A stretch of DNA of 64,000 bases from Zymoseptoria tritici IPO323 (Eukaryota; Ascomycota; Dothideomycetes; Mycosphaerellales; Mycosphaerellaceae). This document shows positions 54,353 to 64,000 of the stretch, piece by piece. Made by a program: the position numbers and the translations under genes. Every line of letters starts with the position of its first letter. The first letter of the stretch is position 1. The stretch covers positions 558,001 through 622,000 of the forward strand of contig NC_018216.1 of assembly GCF_000219625.1 (NCBI RefSeq), in the 5' to 3' direction. The notes beneath the pieces were generated by a model, which was given only the letters and a program-made list of their open reading frames with translations, was not told the origin of the DNA and ran no database searches.

Positions 54353-56234
54353 CTAGACCGCATCCGTGATACACCCATGACTAGCATCCTTGACCACCCT
54401 CGCATACTTGAATAGCGTTCCCTTCTGGTACTTCAACGGCGGTGCCTTGAACTCCAACTTCCGTCTTTGCAGCTCCTCGTCCGACTGGTCTACAATATCG
54501 ATCACACGCTTATCCGCATCGATGGTGATGGTGTCGCCGTCTCGTACCAGTCCAATGGGTCCGCCGTCTTGTGCTTCCGGGGTGATGTGGCCGATCAAGA
54601 ATCCGTGGCTGCCGCCAGAGAATCGTCCATCCGTGAGAAGCGCAACATCGTTGCCGAGTCCGGCGCCCATGATGGCAGAAGAAGGCTTCAACATCTCGGG
54701 CATTCCAGGGCCGCCCTTGGGTCCTTCGTAACGGATAACACAAACGGTCTTCTCGCCCTTCTTGATCTCGCCGCGCTCAAGCGCAGCGATAAAGTTGTCC
54801 TCCTCGTCGAAAACACGGGCTTTGCCGGTGAAGACGGTGCCTTCCTTCCCGGTGATCTTGCCAACACTGCCCCCGGGTGCGAGCGATCCGCGGAGAATGC
54901 AGATGTGGCCGGTCTCCTTGATAGGATTGGACATGGGACGGATAATGTCTTGGTCAGCGGGGAAGTCGGGCACATTCTCGACATTTTGCTTGAGTGTGCG
55001 ACCAGTGACGGTCATACCGCTGCCGTCGAGGACGCCCTCTTTCAACAGGAACTTGATCAGAGATGGAGTTCCGCCGATCCCGTAGAGGTCCTCCATGACG
55101 TATTTGCCGGATGGTTTGAGGTCTGCAAGGAATGGTGTTCGGTCGGTGACGGCCTGGAAATCGTCGATGGTGAGGTCGATGCCAACGCTGTGAGCGATGG
55201 CGATCAAATGCAACACGGCATTCGTTGATCCTCCCGTGATGTTAAGCAGAACCATTGCGTTCTCGAAAGCCTTTCGGGTCAGGATATCAGATGGTCTGAT
55301 GTCTTCCTTCAACAGATTTCGCATCGCTGGGCCTGCTGCAAGACACTCCAAGTGTTTCGCCTTGCTCTCTGCTGGGTTCGTCGAAGAGCCAGGTAGAGAC
55401 ATTCCCATAACCTCAATCACCGACGCCAGGGTGTTGGCAGTGTACATGCCACCGCATGCACCAGCGCCAGGACATGCGTGTCGGATGGTATCAAATCGCT
55501 CCTCCTCGCTGATCTCTCCTGTGATGAACTGTCCGTATGCCTGGAAAGCCGAAATGATGTCCAGCTTCTCATTCTTCGGCTTCTTTCCACATCCCGCTGC
55601 GATCGTGCCTCCGTACACCATCAAACTCGGTCGGTTCACCCTTCCCATCGCCATGATCACACCCGGCATGTTCTTGTCGCAACCGGGAATGCTGATGTTG
55701 CCATCATACCACTGCCCTCCCATGACGGTCTCGATTGAGTCTGCAATCAAATCTCGACTTTGCAATGAATATCGCATTCCTTTTGTGCCCATGCTGATCC
55801 CGTCACTCACACCAATGGTGTTGAACTGCATGCCGATAAGTCCGGCCTTTTGCACACCCTCCTTCACACGGTTGTTCAAATCCATCAGGTGCATATTGCA
55901 GGGATTTCCGCTGTACCAAACAGACGAGATTCCGATTTGGGCCTTGCTCATGTCCTGCTCTTTCAGTCCGGTAGCGTAGAGCATGGCCTGCGAGGCGCCT
56001 TGGGATTTTGGTTGCGTGATGGCTTTGGAGACGGCATTAAGGCCTTCGCCATCGTCAACGGGAGAGGCTTGCGGTCGGCGGGCGGTATGCGAGAGGGATC
56101 GTCTGGTAGTTCGTGGTCAGTCAAGTTTTCGAGAAGCTGTTCGTGTAGACATGGGAGGCAAACATCGAATGCCATTGTGATCGCGAGCACCACGCTGGTC
56201 GCGTAGCGCTTGCACCGGAGCGAAGAGCGAACAT
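54353..56234 (-). CDS. ILV3: Dihydroxyacid dehydratase, mitochondrial
   Basis: Exon 1 56234-56164 and exon 2 56102-54353 are joined across a 61 nt intron (GTTTGC...TACCAG with a CTGAC branch site), giving 606 residues. It dehydrates 2,3-dihydroxy-isovalerate and -methylvalerate, the third common step of branched-chain amino acid synthesis, using an iron-sulfur cluster. Cluster and catalytic blocks are intact: [36 protein letters not shown], and C-terminal [19 protein letters not shown]. The Arg/Ser-rich N-terminus ([15 protein letters not shown]) fits a matrix presequence. The donor is less usual than GTAAGT, so the exact exon 1 end is the least certain part; exon 2 alone covers the whole enzyme from MLYATGLK. 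Confidence 0.95.
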
Positions 56235-56728
56235 GGTCGCTTTGATGGGTATCTCAAAGCTTCCGACGGGATGAGAAGAGGTGTTGCAGAGTGAGCAATG
56301 GAGGAAACGAATGTTTGGAATAAATTCCGTGGTCAGCAAGCTTGAACCGCATTTAATTCGACCGAGTCACTTCATTCAGGGACCGATGTCGGGTCTCCGG
56401 TCGTATTTTGAGTCACGGTTGGAGTCACGAAGAGCTCCTCCTCCACTTCCCTTGTCCCCTTTCATTGACTCTTTCGTCTCCTTGATGTCCAGATACCACC
56501 CTCAACGTGCATTCACGACTACGGCAGATTCAAATCAGGTATGGATGCGAATTATTCGCCATCCGCCGTCAGCATGCTCGCAGAACATCTTATGCGAAGC
56601 TTGACTGGCCTACGAGCTGGCAAGGAGGATCATGCATGCGGCTCGGCCTCGCGCGTGGCACTGTGATATTATGCTGCAGCCCCATGGGTAAGTGTCCTCT
56701 CGTCTCCTCGAGCCCGACGAAGATCAAA
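56235..56728. other. Divergent promoter region, ILV3 / HET gene
   Basis: About 490 bp between the divergently transcribed ILV3 and HET-domain genes. A GAGTCACGGTTGGAGTCACG direct repeat-like pair lies near 56408-56430. Nothing else supported. Confidence 0.4.
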
Positions 56729-58422
56729 ATGTGGCTTCTCCACGTTCGTACCCGCGAGCTAGTCCACTTCATGGATGACCGGAGCGTGATTGGCAAGTAT
56801 GCAATTTTGTCACACACCTGGGAAGATGAGGAAGTCTCCTTCACGAATATTAAGACTTCCGAGGCCCATGATATGATGGGATACCGCAAGATCGACTACA
56901 CCTGTCGCCAAGCAGAAGCTGATGATCTCGAATACGTTTGGGTCGATACTTGCTGTATCAACAAAGACAGCTCGGCGGAGCTCTCGGAGAGCATCAATTC
57001 CATGTACCGGTGGTACTACAATGCAAAGATCTGCTATGCATAGATTTCGAGTCCGAGTCCCTGATGCTGTTTGAGGACGATGGCGACGCGTACATTATGA
57101 GTTCCAACAGTTTCGAACCCGACAGTGCGTTATTCTCACGAGATGGAGCTACGTCTCGATGGCTGACTAGAGGCTGGACCCTGCAAGAGCTCATCGCGCC
57201 GCTGGATGTGTGCTTCTTCGACCGCAACTGGCGCAAATGTGGCACGAGGCAGAGTCTGCGACAGCGTCTCGCGACCGTCACCAAGATTGATGAATGTCTA
57301 CTCACAGACCGGGATCGACTTGGTAACTACTCAATCGCAACGAGACTTTCGTGGGCTGCGTCAAGGATGACCACTCGACAAGAGGACGAGGCATACTCTC
57401 TACTTGGAATCCTCGACATCAATATGCCACTTCTATATGGCGAGGGCTCTCGAGCTTTCAAAAGGCTTCAAGAAGAGGTCATCAAGGTCTCAACAGACCA
57501 GTCCATCTTTGCGTGGGCTCCCGAGCTGCCCGAGGATAGTCGCATGCTACTGGCGCCCAATTGTCGCAGCTTCAGACATTCGCGAGATGTCAAAATCTCC
57601 GCGCGATATGCAGGCATTGGCGAAGGATTTGAGCTGGCGAATGTCGGCTTGCGCATCAGACTGGAGACCTTGGAGTCTCCCGACGACGAACTTGTTCATG
57701 CTGCTCTTGAATGCTTTGCGGAAGAAGCCGCCACGCGATGCATATATCTAAAACTGCGAAGAATTCCTCCTCGATACTCACAAAGCGCTACATCGTCCAG
57801 CGTGTATGAGGTCGCACGAAATCCATGGTCGCGGTTGGACAAAAGCCACCATCGAGCATTGAGTCTCGAGGCGTACAAGCGAGAGAGAAAAGACGTCGTA
57901 ATCGTCCGAGACGGCGAGCTCATAACTGTCTGCCTCGACATCGATCCCAATCTGCAGTTGGAGCGCACCTCTCGTCTCGGGCAGCCACTCGCGATTTCTC
58001 ATACTACCTCGACCATTACACTCCGGCCAGAACGATTCGGCTCCAGAACCTCCACCGCGGTCCTTCGCTTCTGTGTGTTCGTGCGCGACCGTCAGCAAGC
58101 AACCGCCAATGGCCTGCCTTTCCTGGTGAAACTTTGTGCTGAAGGCGCAGTCAATGCCAATGAGCCGACGCCGGTGGCAGTCTGGCAGGCGGTGGCACTC
58201 GACAGCAACATTTTCTATAGAGTCTGGTCAAGGGCGGATGCGAAAAGCCTTCCAGAACTTGACCGGCTGCCACCGGGAATGCTCATCTTTCAGATTGTGC
58301 GTGGTCCTGCTGGTCTCGTCGGGCACGATTTGGCGGCGTGGACAAATACGATCATACCCCATACACCCTCGACGTGGGCTGTTACACAATCAGACCCTGT
58401 ACGGCTGCATGATTGGGAATAG
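56729..58422 (+). pseudogene. HET-domain protein, frameshifted
   Basis: The HET domain opens MWLLHVRTRELVHF, then YAILSHTWEDEEVSF and VWVDTCCINKDSSAELSESI, followed by NSMYRWYYNAKICYA. There the frame hits TAG (57041), and the protein continues one frame over as DFESESLMLFEDDG, then SRWLTRGWTLQELIAP, the second HET block, and AEDEAYSLLGI-like and NMPLLYGEG segments. The span is 3x564+2 nt, so one base is missing (or two are extra) near 57035-57045. No GT-AG intron fits. HET proteins trigger heterokaryon incompatibility cell death and are often inactivated by such lesions. The remaining 380 codons are clean, so the lesion is recent or an assembly indel. Confidence 0.82.
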
Positions 58423-58447
58423 GCGACTGTTTTCTTAGATCAACTAA

Positions 58448-60801
58448 TCAGACCTTCCCCAACTTCGTCGCCGACCTCGCGGCAATCTCCTCATACTGCT
58501 CCATCCCTCTCTCCAACTTCCTCAGCTTGCCCTTCGTCAGCCGAAACACCACCCTCGTCCTCTTTCCAAAATCCCCATCCTCACTCTCACTATCCTCCGT
58601 GGACGCACCATCATCCTCCAAATCCTCCGGCCTCGAAACCGCCGCAAACTTCTTCATCGACTCGCCTTCCACAACACATCTCATGAAGAACCGGTCGTGC
58701 GTCACCACAAGCAGCGCACCTTCGTACGTCTTCAGCGCTATGATCAAAGCTTGAATCGTGTCTGTGTCCAGATGCGTTGTCACCTCATCGAGGATGAGGA
58801 CATGTGGCGGATTGGCCAGGACTTTCGCCAATGCCAGGCGTACTCGCTGACCACCTGAGAGAAGCGCAATCGGAACGTCCGATGCAATCTTGCCTGCCAA
58901 TCCAACACCGGAGAGAAGAGCACGGGCATCCTTCTCGACTGTCTCAGGCCCGAGAAATGCGGCGATGTGCGAAAGAGCAGTAGCCGTCGGATCTGCCGCT
59001 GCGATCTTCTCCATCTCTTCCGCAGATTGCTGCGAATATAGTCCGATCTTCGCTCGGGTATGGCGAGCGACAGTGCCTGATGTGGGCAGAACGACCTTTC
59101 CCGTACCCGACTCGACACCCATGGCAAGACTTACGAGTGTCGACTTTCCCGATCCATTGAGACCCGCGATCCCAATGCGGTCGCCCATCTGAATCGTCAA
59201 GTCGATATCCGTCAAGATCTGGGTCGCCTTCCGCTTCGGAGCCGCCGGATATGAAAAGCAGACCTTCTCGAAGCTCACCAGACTACCCGGAAATCGCAGA
59301 TCAACAGGCTCCTTGGCGATGACCATCGTTGCGGGCGGATCAAATTCCGGGACAGGAATCTCGTCTCGCGAGGTGAGGTGATAACCTGCAAGATCTCGAT
59401 TGAGCTTGAAGCGGGTGCCTTTGGCAGAGACTTGCAGACCCATCTTGTCATCGAGTTTCTTCTTTCGAGAAGCGGCTTGTTTGAGCTTCTTATCGTCGCC
59501 GGACTTTTTGGCCGCTTGGATGTTGTTATCGATGGCGGACTGCTGGTGCTTCTTCTGCTTGTCTAGTGCACTCTGCATGCGGGAGAAGTATAGATACGAC
59601 TTTAGACGTTCAGTCTCGTAGGAGGAAAGATTGCCTCGGAAGCGTTCGAGGGTTTGGTTGCGGAGCACGAGGAGCTCCTCTGCTATGGAGTCGCCGAACG
59701 CTCGGTCATGGGTAACGACTAGGACGGTCGTGGTTGGTGTGAGTTCTTGAATGTAGCTTTCGAGCCAGATGATGGAGGGTAGGTCGAGGAAGTTGGTGGG
59801 CTCGTCGAGGAGTAGGAGGTCGGCGGACTGGCATAGAGCGCAGGCAAGACTGCATCTTGTACGCCAGCCGCCGGAAAGTTGTGAGCGTGGTTGATCGAGG
59901 CTTTCTTGGGAGAATCCCAGGCCAAGCAGGACTGCGCGAGCTTTTGCTTCTGATGCTGCAGCGTCCATCTGGTGGTATCATTAGCAAAGCTTCGTCATCG
60001 CACCGACCAGAACACTCACCAACTCCAACGACGTCTGCACGTGGCCCAGCATCTCGGCGGCTTTCTGACTTTCATCAGCCATCTCTGCAGGACCTACTTC
60101 TGCCTCAAGATTCTCTTCAGCTATGCTGAGATCCTCTTCGAGCTTGAGCAGCACTTTTCTCCACTGAGCACCTCGCCCTCCACTCCTCAACAACGCAATC
60201 TGCCTCGCCTGATCCGTCTCCCTCTGCAATCTGCCTAGCGAAACTTTCCGATAAGCCCTCACGCCCGCCATTGGATTAGTAGTAGCAGCCTCAATCGCCG
60301 TCGACAGCGTCTCCGATTCCTCCATCAACCTCTCTCGATCCTTGTCGCTCCGCAATACATACTCCAAGACCGTCGGCCCGGCCGACTCGGTAGAGACATC
60401 CAGCTTTGCGACCTCGTCTTCGAAATTCGACTCCGTCTGGCCTAGCAGCAGGACTTTGACGCCTCGCGGTATGCTTGGTATCTGATCCGTTGCAATAGCT
60501 CGTAGAAGTTTCGACTTGCCGATGCCATTCTTGCCGTGGAGAACGTAGTGTCGACCTCGTTGTAGACTGAATGAAGCGTGTGCGAGCAATTCTCGGTTGC
60601 CAATGGACATGTTCAGGTCTTTTACTACGATCTGGACAAGAAAGGCATTAGTCTCGGTCTCGTCGATCTTGCTACGGGGAGTCTTGCTTCTTTGAGATTG
60701 TTGTCTTCATCCATCTCCGTGTGGAAGCGGCTTTGCTGGGCCGTGATGGTGAGGGCGCCCGAACTTGCTTTCGCAGCATCTTTCGCTTTTTTGACTGGCA
60801 T
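58448..60801 (-). CDS. ABC-F family ATPase (twin ABC cassettes, no membrane domain)
   Basis: Exons (60801 or 60610)-60020 and 59968-58448 are joined by a 51 nt intron (GTGAGT, GCTAATG branch, CCAG). From M at 60610 it is 703 residues. Cassette 1: Walker A GKNGIGKSKLL, signature QLSGGW, Walker B LLLLDEPTNFLDL. Cassette 2: Walker A GLNGSGKSTL, signature LLSGGQRVRLALAK, and LILDEVTTHLD in place of the usual LDEPTNHLD. A charged linker (KKHQQSAIDNNIQAAKK) lies between, as in ABC-F proteins acting on ribosomes. An upstream ATG at 60801 begins MPVKKAKDAAKASSGALTI and QQSRFHTE, which looks like the genuine N-terminus but is out of frame by one base near 60690; no intron resolves it. It is convergent with and 25 bp from the HET gene. 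Confidence 0.88.
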
Positions 60802-61415
60802 CGTTGTACGGATCTTCCTCGTTGCTTGGTGAAAGACTAGTTCAATCTCGTTCTGGGAGTGAAGTAAGGATGGAGAAGAAATGCAATAAGATGTTGGTCA
60901 CCAAAGTCAGCTGCGGGGCGCGGCCTCACTTTGTACTCTCACGGTGCTTTACGGCAGTCGTAAAAGCTGTCGATAGCATGACAATAGCATGACTGGACGG
61001 CCCTGAGAGAGCGAAGTGGAGTCCATGGGCATCCGCAGCCGAGCCCAGCAGCTGCGGGTTTTGCCATGTGTTAGTCACACAAGTGCGGTGTCCGGATTGA
61101 CACAAGATGCCCAGCAAGATCGACGCCCTGTACCGAAGTCTCTGGTCCGGTGTACGAATGTATACGAGATCTGGAATTAGAAGTGGGATAGACCTGGTAC
61201 TCGAATGGAGTCCAGGTCGCAGTGTCTACCGTCGATGGATCGTATTGGTGATATACCTTACGGAAGTATCTGGCCGACAACCTCTGACTGTAATGGAGAC
61301 GGCACGTCGTTCTTGCCTTAGTCAGCATTGCCGGACCGGGACCCCTGCCACCGGCTGGTACCTACACGTCGTCTCCATCGTCGTTGCGTCGTCTCTTCCA
61401 TCACATACCCAAGTC
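60802..61415. other. Divergent promoter region, ABC-F / epoxide hydrolase
   Basis: About 610 bp. An ORF opens in frame upstream of the hydrolase (from 61107), but the added residues lack similarity. Nothing else supported. Confidence 0.45.
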
Positions 61416-62624
61416 ATGTCCGAGTGTATCCAGCCTTACAAGCTCTCGATCCCACACTCCGATCTTGATGACCTACAATTGCGGCTCCGTCTGGCCCGCT
61501 GGCCGGACAAGGAGATAGTCACCGATTGGTCCCAGGGCGTTCCCCTCGCCTCGATCCAAGAACTGTGCGAGTACTGGCGAACACAATACGATTGGCGGCG
61601 CTGCGAAGCGCTGCTCAACTCATATCCCCAGTTCACTACAATCATTGACGAGGTGGAGATCTATTTCTTGCACATCCGGTCAAAGCACGAAAATGCTCTT
61701 CCCATGCTCTTGACCCACGGCTGGCCTGGCTCGGTTCTAGAATTCAGACATGTCATTGACAAGCTTGTAGACCCGGAGTCCCACGGCGGCTCCTCTGAGA
61801 ATGCCTTCCATCTCGTAATCCCAGCACTGCCTGGCTATGCATTTTCCGGCAAGCCAGCAGAGACAGGATGGGACTATCAGCGCACCGCACGTGCATGGGC
61901 AGTATTGATGCAAAGGTTGGGATACGTGGAGAGTGGATGGGTCGCCCAGGGTGGCGATTGGGGTGCCCATGTTACCACATTGCTAGGCCACCAAGCGGCC
62001 AAAGGTCTGAAGGGAGTACATATGAACTCCGTCTACTTCGAGCCGAAGGTAGAGCACTACTATCGAAGTACACCCGCAAGCGTGTGCTGACTGATCCACT
62101 TGCAGAAAGAAGCACAACTCCCATGCCATGATGGGAAGGGCGTAGAACGAGCCTCGTACTACGATCGCATTCGGGACAAAGGCCATGGAGGCTACAAGCA
62201 TCAGCAAGAAACCAGGCCACAGACTCTCGGCTACGGACTTGCCGACTCCCCAGTCGGCCAAGCTGCCTGGATCTACGAGAAGCTCAAAGACTGGTCCCAT
62301 CACGACGGCGACGTCGAGAAAGTATTCAGCAAAGACGAGATGCTCGACACGATCATGCTGTACTGGCTGTCCAACTCCGGAACGTCCTCCGCGCGGTTCT
62401 ATTGGGAGTGCGAAGTCGATGCGACTGCTTGGAGGGTCGATGTTCCGGTTGGCGTAAGTTGGTTCGGTGGCGATAATTGCTATACTCCAAGGGAGTGGTG
62501 CGAGAGATATTACAAGAATATTGTGTACTGGAATGAGACGGACAAAGGCGGCCATTTCTCTGCGTGGGAGCAGCCGGAGCTCTTTGTCGGGGAAATGCGC
62601 GAGTGGAGAAAGACGATCAGGTGA
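61416..62624 (+). CDS. Epoxide hydrolase (alpha/beta hydrolase with EHN domain)
   Basis: Exons 61416-62048 and 62106-62624 (57 nt intron GTAGAG...TTGCAG, with a TGCTGAC branch site), 383 residues. It opens epoxides to diols. The N-terminal EHN-type domain has IPHSDLDDLQLRLRLARWPD. The core has HGWPGS (oxyanion loop), GGDWGAHV with the nucleophile aspartate, a cap region ending YKHQQETRPQTLGYGLADSP with candidate ring-opening tyrosines, and the catalytic histidine in DKGGHFSAWEQPELF. No signal peptide or membrane anchor, so it is likely cytosolic. The start at MSECIQPYKLS is where family similarity begins. Fungal members act in detoxification or secondary metabolism; no cluster partners are visible nearby. 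Confidence 0.92.
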
Positions 62625-63179
62625 GAAGAGACAATTATGGAACGAGAAGTGGAGCGCTGAAGACGACATGTCGGCTGGGATTCTAGTGAGTCTCAACGTC
62701 TATCAGAGAGCACGGCGGGTCGCTTGGCGTACAACGAGATGCCCATCCAACCTCACGAAGCCGAAGTCATATCAGCATCAAGAGAGGTCGATGTTCGTCG
62801 AATCTATCTGAATTGCTGCTGTGTAATAATCAATGCCCAAGGCAAAGAAGCTATCGTGCGGCATGAGTGCTCACGAGGCGACTCTTGTACCAATGCCGAG
62901 AACCAGACCCCGGGTGTAGTTTGCACCAAACGCCTTTTTCCGCAGTACGCCGATGCCACGCTGCATGAGGATGTTGAGATGGATGGAAGTGATCTTGTTG
63001 CACTTTTGTCGCGATGTATGAGTTCGTCGAAGTCTTATCGCCAAGTAGGATTTGTTAGCGTAAGCTCTCCAAGGGGCACAAACAGGGTGGTGAACAATCA
63101 ATCGACCTATCCCCGAAGGGGTTGGATTGATGGATTGACGCCATGGCTAGGATTGATTAATGGACTAATTTAATTACTA
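62625..63179. other. 3' flank of the epoxide hydrolase gene
   Basis: About 550 bp without a supported gene; unique, non-RIP sequence grading into AT-rich DNA. Confidence 0.5.
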
Positions 63180-64000
63180 TGGTAAGGATTGATTAATGCT
63201 ATCGTATTAATTAATCCGGTGGATTAATAGATTAGTAATCGATTAGTAGATTGGTAATTAATCCGGTAGATTAAGGATAGATTAGCCGGTGTAAGGGCCA
63301 GCCTACTGCAGGCACCGCCGGAGGCCAGCGCGCCGTAGGCGGAGCAATTTTAAAGGATTAGTCAATCGATATAGCCAAGGATTAGTTAATCCGAGTAGTT
63401 TAAAGGTGTTGTTAGCGTTAGTAAGGGTAGTATTGTTGTAAAGGTATAGGTTAGGGTTAATTCGAGGAATTCGAAGGAGTTGTAAACCTAAGCGCAAACC
63501 CTAATTGCGGAGCCTTACGAATCCTACTATTTCTATTAGTCGGGGAGCAGCCGAAACGCGGGGACTCCGCGCATATGCTAGCGCAGAGCCGCATATTAGC
63601 TCCAAACTAGTCCGCTCTAACATTACATACTTCTTAATACTGGATTTCTCTACTAAGAAATCTACACACTGTAATTTGCAAGGGCGCTTTACTAAGATCT
63701 CGAATAGCGCTTTCCTATAAAAAAAGAATAAGTATTATTAGGTATATAGTTGTAGAGTTATCGAAGCTAGAAATATCGCAAGGTTTTAAGATCAAGAATT
63801 AGACTTTTAGCTACAGCAATCTCTCGACATTTAATAACTAAACAGCTGTAATACTAACATCATTCTTAAAACTTACTACATCGACATGATTTTTAATTTG
63901 CATTTAAGCGCAGATCTCGCGCTTTCTAATAAACTACTCCTCGTTATGTTAGCACATTAGGATTACATTTAAATAGTTACCGCAATATGTTAACGATGCT
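63180..64000. repeat. AT-rich RIP-mutated repeat relic with GATTAAT units
   Basis: From about 63110 to 63300 the sequence is built of imperfect GATTAATGGATTAAT-type units; after that it becomes AT-rich with TAG/TTA in excess, like the RIP-mutated block at 17.6-45.7 kb. No protein or terminal repeats were recognised. It probably marks the start of another transposon-rich tract that continues beyond the window. Confidence 0.5.

Noticed and set aside
54467..55979. Plus-strand ORFs of 250-260 codons opposite ILV3
   Set aside because: They are shadows of the conserved ILV3 coding frame, which shows every family motif on the minus strand.

Overview
The window is nuclear DNA of a filamentous ascomycete. 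The evidence is short GT-AG introns (51-142 nt) with CTAAC/CTGAC-type branch points, a HET-domain gene, fungal housekeeping genes, and repeats scarred by repeat-induced point mutation (RIP: CA and TG depleted, TA enriched, CAG/CAA/TGG turned into stops). Small secreted proteins beside TE-dense, RIP-mutated DNA suggest a Dothideomycete (Mycosphaerella-like); that placement is inference.

Layout. 1-5089: a truncated RIP-mutated Ty3/gypsy element, an unassigned RIP-mutated coding repeat, and a SINE-like insert. 5169-11642: four paralogous minus-strand genes for small secreted proteins. Each has a near-identical signal peptide, then one or more units with a two-cysteine loop (C-x4-7-C), often separated by KR/ER/AAR. 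12919-16098: a DUF1349 gene and a Gds1-like winged-helix regulator. 17529-45863: a 28.3 kb nested transposon block. 46472-62624: pterin dehydratase, an F-box-like protein, pyruvate dehydrogenase E1 beta, an acidic secreted repeat protein, dihydroxyacid dehydratase, a frameshifted HET gene, an ABC-F ATPase and an epoxide hydrolase. 63180-64000: AT-rich repeat relic.

The transposon block resolves base by base from LTR ends and target-site duplications (TSDs). A Copia element (110 bp LTRs, TSD taact) was split by a chromodomain Gypsy element (329 bp LTRs, TSD ccgag). That element was split by a full-length Tad1-like LINE (TSD tttcgtaagaagt), a second Gypsy element (275 bp LTRs, TSD ctatc) and a SINE-like element. 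The LINE carries two more SINE-like copies. The SINE-like elements share the 3' end of the LINE, including a hairpin with compensatory stem changes, so the LINE machinery probably mobilised them.

The strongest candidate for an undescribed system is the secreted two-cysteine multi-unit peptide cluster (5169-11642). The secreted acidic protein at 51912-53234 uses similar (K/A)R-D spacing between its units. No RiPP-modifying enzyme is visible in the window, so these look like Kex2-type processed precursors or effectors rather than a complete dikaritin cluster.
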